A stretch of 64,000 nt of DNA from VRUE01 sp963699225. Its GTDB lineage: Bacteria; Actinomycetota; Thermoleophilia; Solirubrobacterales; 70-9. The position numbers and the translations under genes were made by a program. Location: assembly GCA_963699225.1 (NCBI GenBank), contig OY969423.1, forward strand, positions 1,736,001-1,800,000, read 5' to 3'. The notes under the pieces were generated by a model. It saw only the letters and a program-made list of their open reading frames with translations, ran no database searches and was not told the DNA's origin. Positions 35,430 to 43,423 of this stretch are shown here, one piece after another (position 1 is the stretch's first letter; each line of letters begins with the position of its first letter).

Positions 35430-36230
35430 CTAGTGCTTGTCGAGCTGGCCTTTGGCGACGTTGGCGGCGGCTTTTTGGCCTGCGTCACCACTCGCCACCT
35501 TGACCGAGAAACCCGGGGTCGCCAGCGCGAAGTGGGCGAGCGCGCGCTGGCGGACGGGGGCGACGGCTATCTCAACCTTGTTGTGCTCGATCGCCTTGAC
35601 TACGGCGTCGGCAACCTGCTTGGGGGAGCCGGTGCCAAGGCCGGGGATCGGTTTGGCACCTGAGTCGGCGTACATGCCGGCTTCGCGGATCGTGCCCGGG
35701 GAGACGATTGAGACGCCGATGCCGAGCGGCTCCAGATCCGTGCGGAGGCCGAGGGCGAAGCCGCGCAAGCCGAACTTGGTGGCGTTGTAGACCGAGGAGA
35801 GCGGGGTCGCGGACTTGCCCGAAAGCGAAGAGATGAAGACCATGTGGCCCGCTTTCTTCTCCAGCATGGCGGACTCCAGAGCGCGGGCTAGGTGCATCGG
35901 CGCCTCGAGGTTGACGCGCAGCGTCCCCTCCAGGCGCTCGCTGGTGTAGTCGGGCAGGCGCCCCGTTCCCGGCAGGCCGGCGTTGGCGATGAGGATGTCG
36001 ACCGGACCGGCTTCGGCGGCGAGCTTCTCCGCCGCGCCAGGCTGAGAAAGATCGGCGGGGACGGTGCGGTGGCCCTCACCCGGCAGGGCCTTGGCGAGCT
36101 CGTCGAGTGCCTCCTGCTTGCGGCCGCTGAGCACCAAGCTCACCCCGCGGGAGGCAAGTGCCCCGGCGGTAGCCCGGCCAAGCCCCCCTGTGGCGCCAGT
36201 GAGCAGCGCCGTCTTCCCCGCAAGTTCCAT
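35430..36230 (-). CDS. Short-chain dehydrogenase/reductase
   Basis: 266 residues, classical SDR. The cofactor loop is LLTGATGGLGRATAG and VLSGRKQ (Arg favours NADPH); NAG is in LIANAGLPG; the catalytic Ser is in MVFISSLSGKS and Tyr-x3-Lys in YNATKFGLRG. The C-terminal ~40 residues form an extra helical/Lys-rich tail. The substrate is unknown. ATG 36230 is preferred over TTG 36242 by family alignment. It converges on the MerR gene, 9 bases away. Confidence 0.85.
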   Translation of the reverse strand: MELAGKTALLTGATGGLGRATAGALASRGVSLVLSGRKQEALDELAKALPGEGHRTVPADLSQPGAAEKLAAEAGPVDILIANAGLPGTGRLPDYTSERLEGTLRVNLEAPMHLARALESAMLEKKAGHMVFISSLSGKSATPLSSVYNATKFGLRGFALGLRTDLEPLGIGVSIVSPGTIREAGMYADSGAKPIPGLGTGSPKQVADAVVKAIEHNKVEIAVAPVRQRALAHFALATPGFSVKVASGDAGQKAAANVAKGQLDKH

Positions 36231-36380
36231 CGCAGTGCGCAAGCTACCAGCCGCCGTGTCGAATCAGTTGTTGTGTTCGCGTTTGCAGCCACCAGGCGAC
36301 AGAAATCCGCAAATTCCAGGCCCAAAGCCAAGGGAACATAAAATGTTTGTGTTTCATGAGCAGACGGCCGGTGGATCGTC

Positions 36381-36386
36381 TACACT
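36381..36386 (+). promoter_or_regulatory. -10 hexamer TACACT of the riboswitch transcript
   Basis: TACACT lies about 10 bases before the first conserved base of the c-di-AMP riboswitch, placing the transcription start near 36393-36396. Confidence 0.5.
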
Positions 36387-36395
36387 GCCGCCGTT

Positions 36396-36535
36396 CCAAA
36401 TAACCGAAACGCCGAGTCCCGTGCGCAAGATGCGCCACGGGAGCGGGGGAACCACGTTTTCGGGGCTAACTCGCCTGACACAGGCGGGGGCGCAGGCTCC
36501 TTTCGCGCCAGCCCGACAGCTAACCCCGTAGGCCG
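36396..36535 (+). ncRNA. c-di-AMP riboswitch (ydaO/yuaA class)
   Basis: Conserved blocks appear in the class order: GCCGAGTCCC (36411-36420), GGGAGCGGGGGAACCA (36439-36454), CGGGGCTAA (36461-36469) and CCGACAGCTAACCCCGTAGG (36513-36532), the last nearly identical to the 3' end of the Bacillus ydaO element. It ends just before the ribosome binding site AAAGGAGA (36538-36545) of an NlpC/P60-like hydrolase. In actinobacteria this class usually turns off cell-wall hydrolase genes when c-di-AMP is bound. The rest of the 36231-36550 gap holds only the two flanking promoters. Confidence 0.9.
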
Positions 36536-36550
36536 ACAAAGGAGATCGGT

Positions 36551-37105
36551 TTGCGCACCAATACCCATAAGCTCAAGCTAGGCATAGCCGTAGCGGCAGT
36601 GTTGGCGCTATTGGCCGTGGCACCTGGCGCAGCATCCGCCAACTGCGGCGGAGGCGGCCTCTCAGCCGCCGAAACGGACATCTGCACCCCGACCGCGAAA
36701 GCGCGACTGCTGCCCAACGGGATGCTTGTCCCGCCGGCCTCGGCGCCGGCCCGGGTCAAGGCAGTGATTGCCTCGGCCAACAAAATTCGCCTCAAGCCCT
36801 ACATCTGGGGCGGCGGCCACGCCAAATGGTGGGACGCCGGCTATGACTGCTCCGGCTCCGTCAGCTACGCGCTGCATGGCGGCAAATTCCTCGAAAGCCC
36901 GCTTCCCTCCGGTCCGATGGAGGGCTGGGGCCTCGAAGGCGAAGGTCGTTGGCTCACCGTCTACGCCAACCCCGGCCACGCCTATGCGGTGATCGCCGGC
37001 TTCCGCTGGGATACCGCCGGCGACTCGAGCGGCACCGGCCCACGCTGGCACGAAGAACTCCTTTCCAACGAAGGTTTCGTCGCCCGCCACCCCGCGGGCT
37101 TCTGA
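36551..37105 (+). CDS. Exported NlpC/P60-like peptidoglycan hydrolase
   Basis: 184 residues. The signal peptide is at about 1-34 (LGIAVAAVLALLAVAPGAAS). The catalytic core is KPYIWGGGHAKWW with GYDCSGSVSYALHGG, the nucleophile Cys being in DCSGS, and the downstream His is in NPGHAYAVIAGFRWDT. This is the Cys/His arrangement of NlpC/P60 endopeptidases that cut peptide stems. A Cys pair near the mature N-terminus (NCGGGG ... DICTP) may form a disulfide. The start is TTG 36551, well placed behind AAAGGAGA. A c-di-AMP riboswitch precedes it. Confidence 0.85.
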   Translation: MRTNTHKLKLGIAVAAVLALLAVAPGAASANCGGGGLSAAETDICTPTAKARLLPNGMLVPPASAPARVKAVIASANKIRLKPYIWGGGHAKWWDAGYDCSGSVSYALHGGKFLESPLPSGPMEGWGLEGEGRWLTVYANPGHAYAVIAGFRWDTAGDSSGTGPRWHEELLSNEGFVARHPAGF

Positions 37106-37126
37106 TCTGACGCCTAGGACGTACTC

Positions 37127-37160
37127 CGCCCCGGCCAACTGGTCGGGGCGAGTTTGTCCT
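37127..37160 (+). terminator. Hairpin terminator after the hydrolase gene
   Basis: CGCCCCGGCC (37127-37136), loop AACT, then GGTCGGGGCG (37141-37150) with one G-T pair, followed by the T-rich AGTTTGTCCTTGCTTT. This is a good intrinsic terminator 21 bases after the stop. Confidence 0.75.
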
Positions 37161-37217
37161 TGCTTTCCTCAACTGCTCGGATAACTTTGCTGGGTAGCCA
37201 CTCCACCTGACATCCGC

Positions 37218-38225
37218 TTGGCCGGTCTCTCCAAGCGCTACGGAGAGGTGGTTGCGGTTGCGGGCATCGACCTCGAAGTACAACCGGGCGAGTTCTTCAC
37301 GATGCTCGGGCCGTCGGGCTCGGGCAAGACGACCACGCTGCGGATGATCGCCGGCTTCGAGGACCCGAGCGGTGGCACGATCGAGCTCGCGGGCGAGGAC
37401 GTCAGCCGCGTGCCGCCCTACGACCGGGCGGTAAACACCGTCTTCCAGGACTACGCGCTCTTCCCCCATATGACCGTCGGCGAGAACGTCGCCTACGGGC
37501 TGCGAATCGCCGGGGTCGCCAAGGCGGAGCGGGCCAAGCGCCGCGACGAGGCGCTGGAGATGGTCCGCCTGCCCGGCTACGGCGACCGCCGCCCTGCCGA
37601 GCTCTCCGGCGGCCAGCGCCAGCGGGTCGCCCTGGCGCGGGCGATCGTCAACCGGCCCAAGGTGCTGCTCCTCGACGAGCCGCTGGGCGCCCTCGACCTG
37701 AAGCTGCGCGAGCAGATGCAGGTCGAGCTGAAGTCGATCCAGGGCGAGGTCGGCATCACCTTCGTCTACGTCACCCACGACCAGGACGAGGCGCTGACGA
37801 TGAGCGATCGCATCGCCGTCTTCAACGAAGGGCGGATAGAGCAGGTCAGCCCCCCGGTCGAGCTCTACGAGCAGCCGCGGACCGAGTTCGTCGCCGGCTT
37901 CGTCGGCGTCTCCAACCTGCTCGAACGCGACGGCGCCCGCTTCACGATCCGCCCCGAGAAGGTGCAGCTGGTCGATCCCGCGGCGGCCCCGAACGGGTTG
38001 CGCACCGAGCGCGGCCGCATCGCCGACGTCGCCTACGCCGGCATGGTCACGCGCTACACCGTCGCCCTCGAGCAGGGCGGAGAGCTTCAGCTGATTCGCC
38101 AGAACGTCGAAGGCACGTCGCCAGGCGCTGCCTCCGAGCAGGGTAGGGAGGTCATCGTGGGCTGGCGCCCAGACCAAACGGTCGCCATCCGTGGCCGCTC
38201 AACTACAGAGGAGGAATCACCGTGA
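37218..38225 (+). CDS. potA: Polyamine-type ABC transporter ATPase (PotA/YdcT-like)
   Basis: 335 residues. Walker A is LGPSGSGKTT (about 30-39), the Q-loop is VFQDYALFPHM, the signature is LSGGQRQRVALARA, Walker B is VLLLDEPLGALD and the H-loop is VTHDQ. The C-terminal ~100 residues are a TOBE-like regulatory domain. TTG 37218 is the first possible start in frame, yet the bases just before it would read PDIRL, the usual family N-terminus (for example MPDIRLAGLSKRYG). The true start may therefore be a non-standard codon near 37194. Its stop overlaps the binding-protein start (GTGA). Confidence 0.88.
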   Translation: MAGLSKRYGEVVAVAGIDLEVQPGEFFTMLGPSGSGKTTTLRMIAGFEDPSGGTIELAGEDVSRVPPYDRAVNTVFQDYALFPHMTVGENVAYGLRIAGVAKAERAKRRDEALEMVRLPGYGDRRPAELSGGQRQRVALARAIVNRPKVLLLDEPLGALDLKLREQMQVELKSIQGEVGITFVYVTHDQDEALTMSDRIAVFNEGRIEQVSPPVELYEQPRTEFVAGFVGVSNLLERDGARFTIRPEKVQLVDPAAAPNGLRTERGRIADVAYAGMVTRYTVALEQGGELQLIRQNVEGTSPGAASEQGREVIVGWRPDQTVAIRGRSTTEEESP

Positions 38226-39412
38226 GAACGCAGCACGCAAACACCGCGCGAACCGCGTGGCTGATCGTAGGAGGCCTGCTGGCAGCGATGCTCCTGTTTG
38301 CCGGCTGCGGCTCCAGTAGCGACAGCAGTTCCAGCGGCGAAGAACTGAAGAAGGTCGGCAAGGGCGAGGGATCGCTCGACCTGATCTCCTGGGCCGGCTA
38401 CGTCGAACCGGAATGGACCAAGCCCTTCGAACAGAAGACGGGCTGCAAGGTCAACGACAAGATCGCCGGCACCTCCGACGAAATGGTGCAGCTGATGCGC
38501 AGCGGCCAATACGACGGCGTCTCGGCCTCGGGTAACGCCTCGGCGCGGCTGGTCGAAGGCGGCGACGTCGATCCAGTCAACGTCAGCCTCGTCCCCAACT
38601 ACAAGACGGTCTTCGCCGACCTCAAGAACCAGCCCTACAACACTTTCGACGGAGTCCACTACGGCATCCCGCACGGGCGCGGCGCCAACCTGTTGATGTG
38701 GAACACCAACGACGTCAAACCGGCGCCGAAGTCCTGGAGCGTGATCCTCGACCCCAAGGAAGCGACCAAGTACAAGGGCAAGATCAGCGCCTACGACGAC
38801 CCGATCTACATCGCCGACGCGGCTGTCTATCTGAAGGCACACCAGCCCGACCTGGGGATCGAAAGCCCCTACGAGCTGAACGAAGAACAGTTCGAAGCGG
38901 CGGTCAATTTGCTCAAGGAACAGCGCCCCTACGTCGGTGAATACTGGTCCGAAGCGGCCAAGCAGATCTCCGCCTTCGCCGGTGGCGACAGCGTCGTCGG
39001 GACGACCTGGCAGTACCAGTACTTCGAACTGAAGGGCGCCGGCAAGCCGGTGGCAGCGAGCCCGGCGAGCCAGGGCTTCCTGCCCGAAGAGGGCTCGACG
39101 GGGTGGTCGGACACCTGGATGATCAGCTCCTCCGCCAAGCACCCCAACTGCATGTACATGTGGATGAACTGGGTGATCGAACCGAAAGTGAACGCCGAAA
39201 TCGCAGAATTCTTCGGCGAGGCGCCGGCCCAGGAAAAGGCCTGCGAAGAGACCGCGAACCCGAACTTCTGCAGCGAATACCACGCTGAAGAACCGGCGTT
39301 CTGGAAGCGCGTCTACTACTGGCAGACGCCGCTCGCCGACTGCGGCAACGGCGAAAGCGACTGCAAGGACTACAACGACTGGGTCCAGGCTTGGACCTCT
39401 ATCAAGGGCTGA
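38222..39412 (+). CDS. potD: Periplasmic polyamine-type substrate-binding lipoprotein
   Basis: 396 residues. The lipoprotein signal ends LLFAGC (Cys about 27), followed by a Ser-rich linker (GSSSDSSSSG). The mature part begins LDLISWAGYVEPEWTKPFEQ, typical of PotD/YdcS-like binding proteins for spermidine/putrescine or related amines; YEYGxP-type pocket residues are not certain. Several Cys near the C-terminus (CEETANPNFC, DCGNGESDC) may form disulfides. GTG 38222 has GAGGAGG upstream. Glu/Asp codons here favour GAA more than in neighbouring genes. Confidence 0.88.
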   Translation: MRTQHANTARTAWLIVGGLLAAMLLFAGCGSSSDSSSSGEELKKVGKGEGSLDLISWAGYVEPEWTKPFEQKTGCKVNDKIAGTSDEMVQLMRSGQYDGVSASGNASARLVEGGDVDPVNVSLVPNYKTVFADLKNQPYNTFDGVHYGIPHGRGANLLMWNTNDVKPAPKSWSVILDPKEATKYKGKISAYDDPIYIADAAVYLKAHQPDLGIESPYELNEEQFEAAVNLLKEQRPYVGEYWSEAAKQISAFAGGDSVVGTTWQYQYFELKGAGKPVAASPASQGFLPEEGSTGWSDTWMISSSAKHPNCMYMWMNWVIEPKVNAEIAEFFGEAPAQEKACEETANPNFCSEYHAEEPAFWKRVYYWQTPLADCGNGESDCKDYNDWVQAWTSIKG

Positions 39413-39428
39413 TCGAACGGCCTGAGCG

Positions 39429-40313
39429 ATGAGCGAAGCCCTCGCAACGAGGAGGTCGGTGGGCCACAGGCTCGCCGGCCTCTTCCAGGGCCGCCCGCGC
39501 CTGCAGATCGGCGCTCTGCTGGCCGGCCCGGTTGGCTGGCTGGTGATCGGCTACCTGGGCTCGCTCGCGGTCCTGCTGGTCGCCGCCTTCTGGACGGTCA
39601 ACCCGCTCAGCGGCGAGGTCGTCCGCGGCTTCAGCCTCGAAAACTTCGAACTGCTCTGGAACGAACCTGTCTACCGCAGCATCATCGGCCGCACGGTCCT
39701 GATCGCGGCCCTGGTCACGATCACCGACGCGGTCCTCGCCTTCCCGATCGCCTTCTACATGGCCAAGCTGGCGAGCCGGCGCGGCAAGGCGATCCTGGTG
39801 GTCGCGGTGCTGCTGCCGCTCTGGTCGAGCTACCTGGTCAAGGTCTACTCGTGGCGGACGATGCTGCAGGCCGAAGGGGTGATCAACTGGGCGTTGGCGC
39901 CGATCGGCCTCCACGGGCCCGGCTTCGGCGAGACCGCCGTCTGGCTGGTGATGAGCTACCTCTGGCTGCCGTACATGATCCTGCCGATCTACGCCGGGCT
40001 GGAACGCATCCCCGACTCGCTGATCAGCGCCTCCGAGGACCTCGGCGCCTCGCCCTTCACCACCTTCCGCCGGGTGATCCTGCCGCTCGCCTTCCCGGCC
40101 GTGGTCGCGGGCTCGATCTTCACCTTCGCCCTCACCCTCGGCGACTACATCACGCCGCGCCTGGTCTCCAACGACCAGTTCATCGGCAACGTGATCTTCA
40201 ACAACATCTCCAACAACCTGCCCTTCGCCTCGGCCCTGGCGCTAGTGCCGATCGTGGTGATGATCGCCTACCTCCTGGTCGCCCGCAAGCTGGGCGCCTT
40301 CGAGCACATCTAG
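39429..40313 (+). CDS. potB: Polyamine-type ABC permease 1 (PotB-like)
   Basis: 294 residues with six membrane segments after a basic N-terminus. The EAA loop is SASEDLGASPFTTFRRVILPLAFPA (starting about 199), the coupling helix that docks on the ATPase. LGDYITPRLVSN is the segment shared with PotB/YdcU. It is 16 bases after the binding-protein gene and 10 before the second permease gene. Confidence 0.88.
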   Translation: MSEALATRRSVGHRLAGLFQGRPRLQIGALLAGPVGWLVIGYLGSLAVLLVAAFWTVNPLSGEVVRGFSLENFELLWNEPVYRSIIGRTVLIAALVTITDAVLAFPIAFYMAKLASRRGKAILVVAVLLPLWSSYLVKVYSWRTMLQAEGVINWALAPIGLHGPGFGETAVWLVMSYLWLPYMILPIYAGLERIPDSLISASEDLGASPFTTFRRVILPLAFPAVVAGSIFTFALTLGDYITPRLVSNDQFIGNVIFNNISNNLPFASALALVPIVVMIAYLLVARKLGAFEHI

Positions 40314-40323
40314 GGATGCGGCG

Positions 40324-41184
40324 ATGAGGCTCTCCCGACGATCCGCCCTCCTTCTCCGCCTAGCGGTGGCGGTCGGGCTCGCCTTCATCTACATCCCGCT
40401 GATCATCATCTTCATCTACGCCTTCAACGCCAGCAACATCCTCGAATGGCCGCCCCCGGGACTGACCCTGGACTGGTTCCCGAAGGCGATCGAAAGCGAA
40501 TCGGTCCACGAAGCGCTGCTGACCTCGATCAAGGCGGGGCTGGCGGCGACGGCAATCGCGATCGTGCTCGGCACGCTCGCCTCGCTGGCGGTGGCGCGCC
40601 ACCGCTTCTTCGGCCGCGAGACGATCTCCTTCCTCGTCGTCCTGCCAATCGCCCTGCCAGGCATCGTCACCGGCGTCGCGGTCAGCAACACCTTCACTCA
40701 GGTGCTGGGCATCCCGCTCTCGCTGCTGACCGTGATCGTCGGCCACGCCACCTTCTGCATCGTCGTTATCTACAACAACGTCGTCGCCCGCCTGCGCCGC
40801 ACCTCCGGCTCCTTCGAGGAGGCCTCGGCCGATCTCGGCGCCCACACCTGGCAGACCTTCCGCTTCGTCACCCTGCCCAGCATGCGCACCGCCCTAGCCG
40901 CCGGTGCCCTGCTCGCCTTCGCCCTCTCCTTCGACGAGATCATCGTCACCACGTTCACAATCGGCGCCGGCGAAGAAACCCTGCCGATCTGGATCTTCTC
41001 CCGCCTCTTCCGCCCCAACCAGCTGCCGATCGTCAACGTCGTCGCCGTCCTGGTCGTGCTGATCTCGATCATCCCGGTCTACCTGGCGCATCGCCTGACC
41101 CGCGAGGAGGGCGGAGTTGCCGCGGCGCGAGGCGGTCGCGGCAAGGGTGGCGGCGTCGAGACCGAGGCGACCGCGGTGCCTTAG
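40324..41184 (+). CDS. potC: Polyamine-type ABC permease 2 (PotC-like)
   Basis: 286 residues with six membrane segments. The EAA loop is EASADLGAHTWQTFRFVTLP (starting about 162), and FALSFDEIIVTTFTIGAGEETLPIW is typical of PotC/YdcV. The C-terminus has a 30-residue Gly/Arg/Lys-rich tail (GGVAAARGGRGKGGGV) that ordinary PotC lacks. It is the last gene of the four-gene operon; its stop directly abuts the stop of the convergent TetR gene. Confidence 0.88.
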   Translation: MRLSRRSALLLRLAVAVGLAFIYIPLIIIFIYAFNASNILEWPPPGLTLDWFPKAIESESVHEALLTSIKAGLAATAIAIVLGTLASLAVARHRFFGRETISFLVVLPIALPGIVTGVAVSNTFTQVLGIPLSLLTVIVGHATFCIVVIYNNVVARLRRTSGSFEEASADLGAHTWQTFRFVTLPSMRTALAAGALLAFALSFDEIIVTTFTIGAGEETLPIWIFSRLFRPNQLPIVNVVAVLVVLISIIPVYLAHRLTREEGGVAAARGGRGKGGGVETEATAVP

Positions 41185-41901
41185 CTAGCTCGGCTCGACC
41201 TCGGAGCCGTTGTCGCGAGCCAGCCGCTCGGCCTCGTCGTTGCCGAGGTAAGGGGCGAGGATCAGCTCGACCAGGTCGGGCAGAAGCTTCTCCAGCTGCT
41301 CGGTGTTGCCGGCGCTGATTTCACGCACGATCAGCGAGACGATGCCGCCGACCAGGGTTTCCTCGGTTGCCTCGGGGAGCGGCCGCTCACCACTGTGCTC
41401 GGGACGACCGCCCTTGAGAATGGCGACGAAGCCCTGCATCGTCGCCCGGTGGCGGGCGGCGATCTCCCCCCCGGCCGCGACCGGCTCGACCATGCAGAGG
41501 CGGGCGAGCTCGGGCTCGGCGGCGAGGAAGCGCAGCATCGTCGCCAGCGCCGCACGGACCTGCTGCGGCCAGTCGCTGAAGGACTCGGCCGCGGCCCGCA
41601 TCGAGGCGCGGATGTGGTCGGCGACCATGTCGTAGGCGGCGAGGAAGCAGGCTTCCTTGTCGGCGAAGTGCTCGTAGAAGGTGCGGCGGGAGACCGAGGC
41701 GGCTTTGGTGATGTTGGCGACGGTGGTGGCGTTGTAGCCGCGCTCGGCGACGGTGTCGACCAGGGCGGTGATGATCCGCTCGCGCTGGTTTTGCTCGATG
41801 AACTCGCGCGGCAGACCGTGGCGCCCGGCAGGCAGGCGCGGTGAAGCGCCCGCGGGCGTGGAATCGCTCGCCTTGCCCTCTTGCGCCGCCCCCTTGGCCA
41901 T
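41185..41901 (-). CDS. TetR/AcrR-family regulator (cluster member 1)
   Basis: 238 residues. A variable N-terminus precedes LPREFIEQNQRERIITALVD and the helix-turn-helix (about 38-84, ending SVSRRTFYEHFADKEACFLA). The C-terminal helical ligand domain follows. The recognition-helix region is very similar to that of the gene at 42588, pointing to duplication. It is back-to-back with the polyamine-type operon, which it could regulate. There is a 17-base gap to the next TetR gene upstream. Confidence 0.85.
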   Translation of the reverse strand: MAKGAAQEGKASDSTPAGASPRLPAGRHGLPREFIEQNQRERIITALVDTVAERGYNATTVANITKAASVSRRTFYEHFADKEACFLAAYDMVADHIRASMRAAAESFSDWPQQVRAALATMLRFLAAEPELARLCMVEPVAAGGEIAARHRATMQGFVAILKGGRPEHSGERPLPEATEETLVGGIVSLIVREISAGNTEQLEKLLPDLVELILAPYLGNDEAERLARDNGSEVEPS

Positions 41902-41918
41902 GAACCCGACGATACTCG

Positions 41919-42554
41919 CTAGCGCAGCGACTGGACCAGCAGCTCATCCTCGGCTGCGCGCGAGCCGAGATAGGGCATCACCGCCATGTAGACGAGCTCG
42001 GGCAGGAAGTCCTGGCCCCGCTCGATGCTGCCGTCTTCGACCTTGCCGAGCACCGTGCCGTAGATCGCGCCGGCGACGATTTCAGCGGTGCAACGGGAGA
42101 CCGAGTCCGGTTTCTCCAGCTCCTCGCGACCGCCGTCGAGGATGTCGGCAAGCCGCTGCAGGGCCTGATCACGGCGTTCCTGTGCACTGCTGCCGGTTCC
42201 GTTCACCTCGACGACGAGGAAGCGGGCGCGGATGGGATCCTCGGCCAGGAAGCGCATCGCCGCCCAGCCCGCCGCCCAGATGCGATCGTGCCAGGAGCTC
42301 GGTCCGGCGTAAGCGGCGAGAACACGCTCGCAGAACTCGCCCGCGACCTCGTCGTGAACGCAGAGGAAGCAGTCTTCGATACCGGCGAAACAGCGGTCGA
42401 AGTGGGAGCGGCGAGCCCGTGCCTGCTCGCAAACCATCTCGATGCTGGTCTGGGCGTAGCCGCGAGTGCCGACCAGGTCGATCATCGCCGCCGCGATCCG
42501 GGCGCGGGCGGGGTCACTCGACGCCCGGGGCAGCCGTTCGTTGCCGATACTCAC
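41919..42554 (-). CDS. TetR/AcrR-family regulator (cluster member 2)
   Basis: 211 residues. The helix-turn-helix is at about 17-63 (ARIAAAMIDLVGTRGYAQTS ... ARRSHFDRCFAGIEDCFL), more divergent than its neighbours: the usual FYxHF reads FDRCF. The C-terminal domain has the Arg/Asp-rich segments common to the cluster (EDPIRARFLVVEVNG). It lies 17 and 33 bases from the flanking TetR genes on the same strand, so the three may be cotranscribed. Confidence 0.8.
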   Translation of the reverse strand: MSIGNERLPRASSDPARARIAAAMIDLVGTRGYAQTSIEMVCEQARARRSHFDRCFAGIEDCFLCVHDEVAGEFCERVLAAYAGPSSWHDRIWAAGWAAMRFLAEDPIRARFLVVEVNGTGSSAQERRDQALQRLADILDGGREELEKPDSVSRCTAEIVAGAIYGTVLGKVEDGSIERGQDFLPELVYMAVMPYLGSRAAEDELLVQSLR

Positions 42555-42587
42555 ATCAGACCGGCCCTCCCCCTGCGCTCGCTTTGA

Positions 42588-43277
42588 TCAAGCCGCGGCG
42601 GCGCGTGCTTGCGCCGCGTCCGCCGCCCGGCCGGCCTCGACCTCGCCGACGTAGGGCGTCAGCGTCACCTGCAGCATCTCCGGCAGCAGGGCCTTGATGT
42701 CGTCCACCTGATCGGCCAGAAGCCGCTGGTGGACCAGCCAGACAAGCCCGCCCACGATCGCAACCTCCAGGCCGTCCGGCAACCTGCCCGCGCGCGGGTT
42801 GTGGATCCGCCCCTCGCGCAGCTTCGGAGCCACCCGCTCCAGCATCGCCTGGTAGCGCTTCAGCGCCTCTCCCCCGGCCGCCTGCGCCTCGACTATGCAA
42901 AGCCTGGCGCGCGCCGGCTCCTTGGCAATCATCTCGAGCGCGATCTCGAGCCCGCGGGAGATCTGCTCCTCCCAGGGTTGCTCGGGATCGAGCAGCCCGG
43001 CGAAGACCTCGGCCGCCGCCTCCATCGACTCGTCGAAGGCAGCGAGGAGGCACTCCTCCTTGCTGGAGAACTGCTCGTAGAAGGTCGAGAGGGCAACGCG
43101 AGCGGTCTTGGCGATCAGCTCGATCGTGGTCTTCTGGTAGCCGCGCTCGGCGACCAACTCCGCCGTCGCCAACAGCATGCGCTCGCGCTGGTTCTGGGTG
43201 ACGAAGTCGCGGGGCACGAGGTGCCTTCCGGGGGGCATCGTGGCGAGCCTTTCGGAGAGCGATCGCGAGTCCGCCAT
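42588..43277 (-). CDS. TetR/AcrR-family regulator (cluster member 3)
   Basis: 229 residues starting MADSRSLSERLATMPPGRHL. The helix-turn-helix is QNQRERMLLATAELVAERGY through ALSTFYEQFSSKEECLLA (about 33-80), closely similar to the 41185 gene. ATG 43277 is preferred over ATG 43298 because TACCTT lies 6 bases upstream. The dyad ACATCTGATGT (43299-43309) just upstream is a candidate operator. The C-terminus ends in an Ala/Arg-rich tail. Confidence 0.85.
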   Translation of the reverse strand: MADSRSLSERLATMPPGRHLVPRDFVTQNQRERMLLATAELVAERGYQKTTIELIAKTARVALSTFYEQFSSKEECLLAAFDESMEAAAEVFAGLLDPEQPWEEQISRGLEIALEMIAKEPARARLCIVEAQAAGGEALKRYQAMLERVAPKLREGRIHNPRAGRLPDGLEVAIVGGLVWLVHQRLLADQVDDIKALLPEMLQVTLTPYVGEVEAGRAADAAQARAAAA

Positions 43278-43283
43278 TCCGGC

Positions 43284-43289
43284 AAGGTA
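43284..43289 (-). promoter_or_regulatory. -10 hexamer TACCTT of the TetR gene at 43277
   Basis: TACCTT on the minus strand ends 6 bases before ATG 43277, giving a leaderless start. An 11-bp dyad (43299-43309) sits 9 bases upstream of it. Confidence 0.45.
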
Positions 43290-43298
43290 CCAAAACAT

Positions 43299-43309
43299 AC
43301 ATCTGATGT
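43299..43309. promoter_or_regulatory. Dyad ACATCTGATGT, candidate TetR operator
   Basis: ACATC-T-GATGT is a perfect odd palindrome in the AT-rich 146-base gap between two divergent TetR genes, placed over the spacer of the 43277 promoter. Autoregulation is the simplest reading. Confidence 0.4.
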
Positions 43310-43423
43310 CTACTTTCTTGCTTTACAGAAAACATTGCGTTCTGGTCGCTCTAGTGTATTTACCGTTTTTGAAAGCTGCTATACCTAGACAAAAGGTCAA
43401 CGTTTGCAAAACTAGTAGGACCG

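Noticed and set aside
43299..43423. AT-rich gap as a sign of horizontal transfer
   Set aside because: It is only a divergent promoter region; the flanking genes have the same codon bias as the rest of the window.
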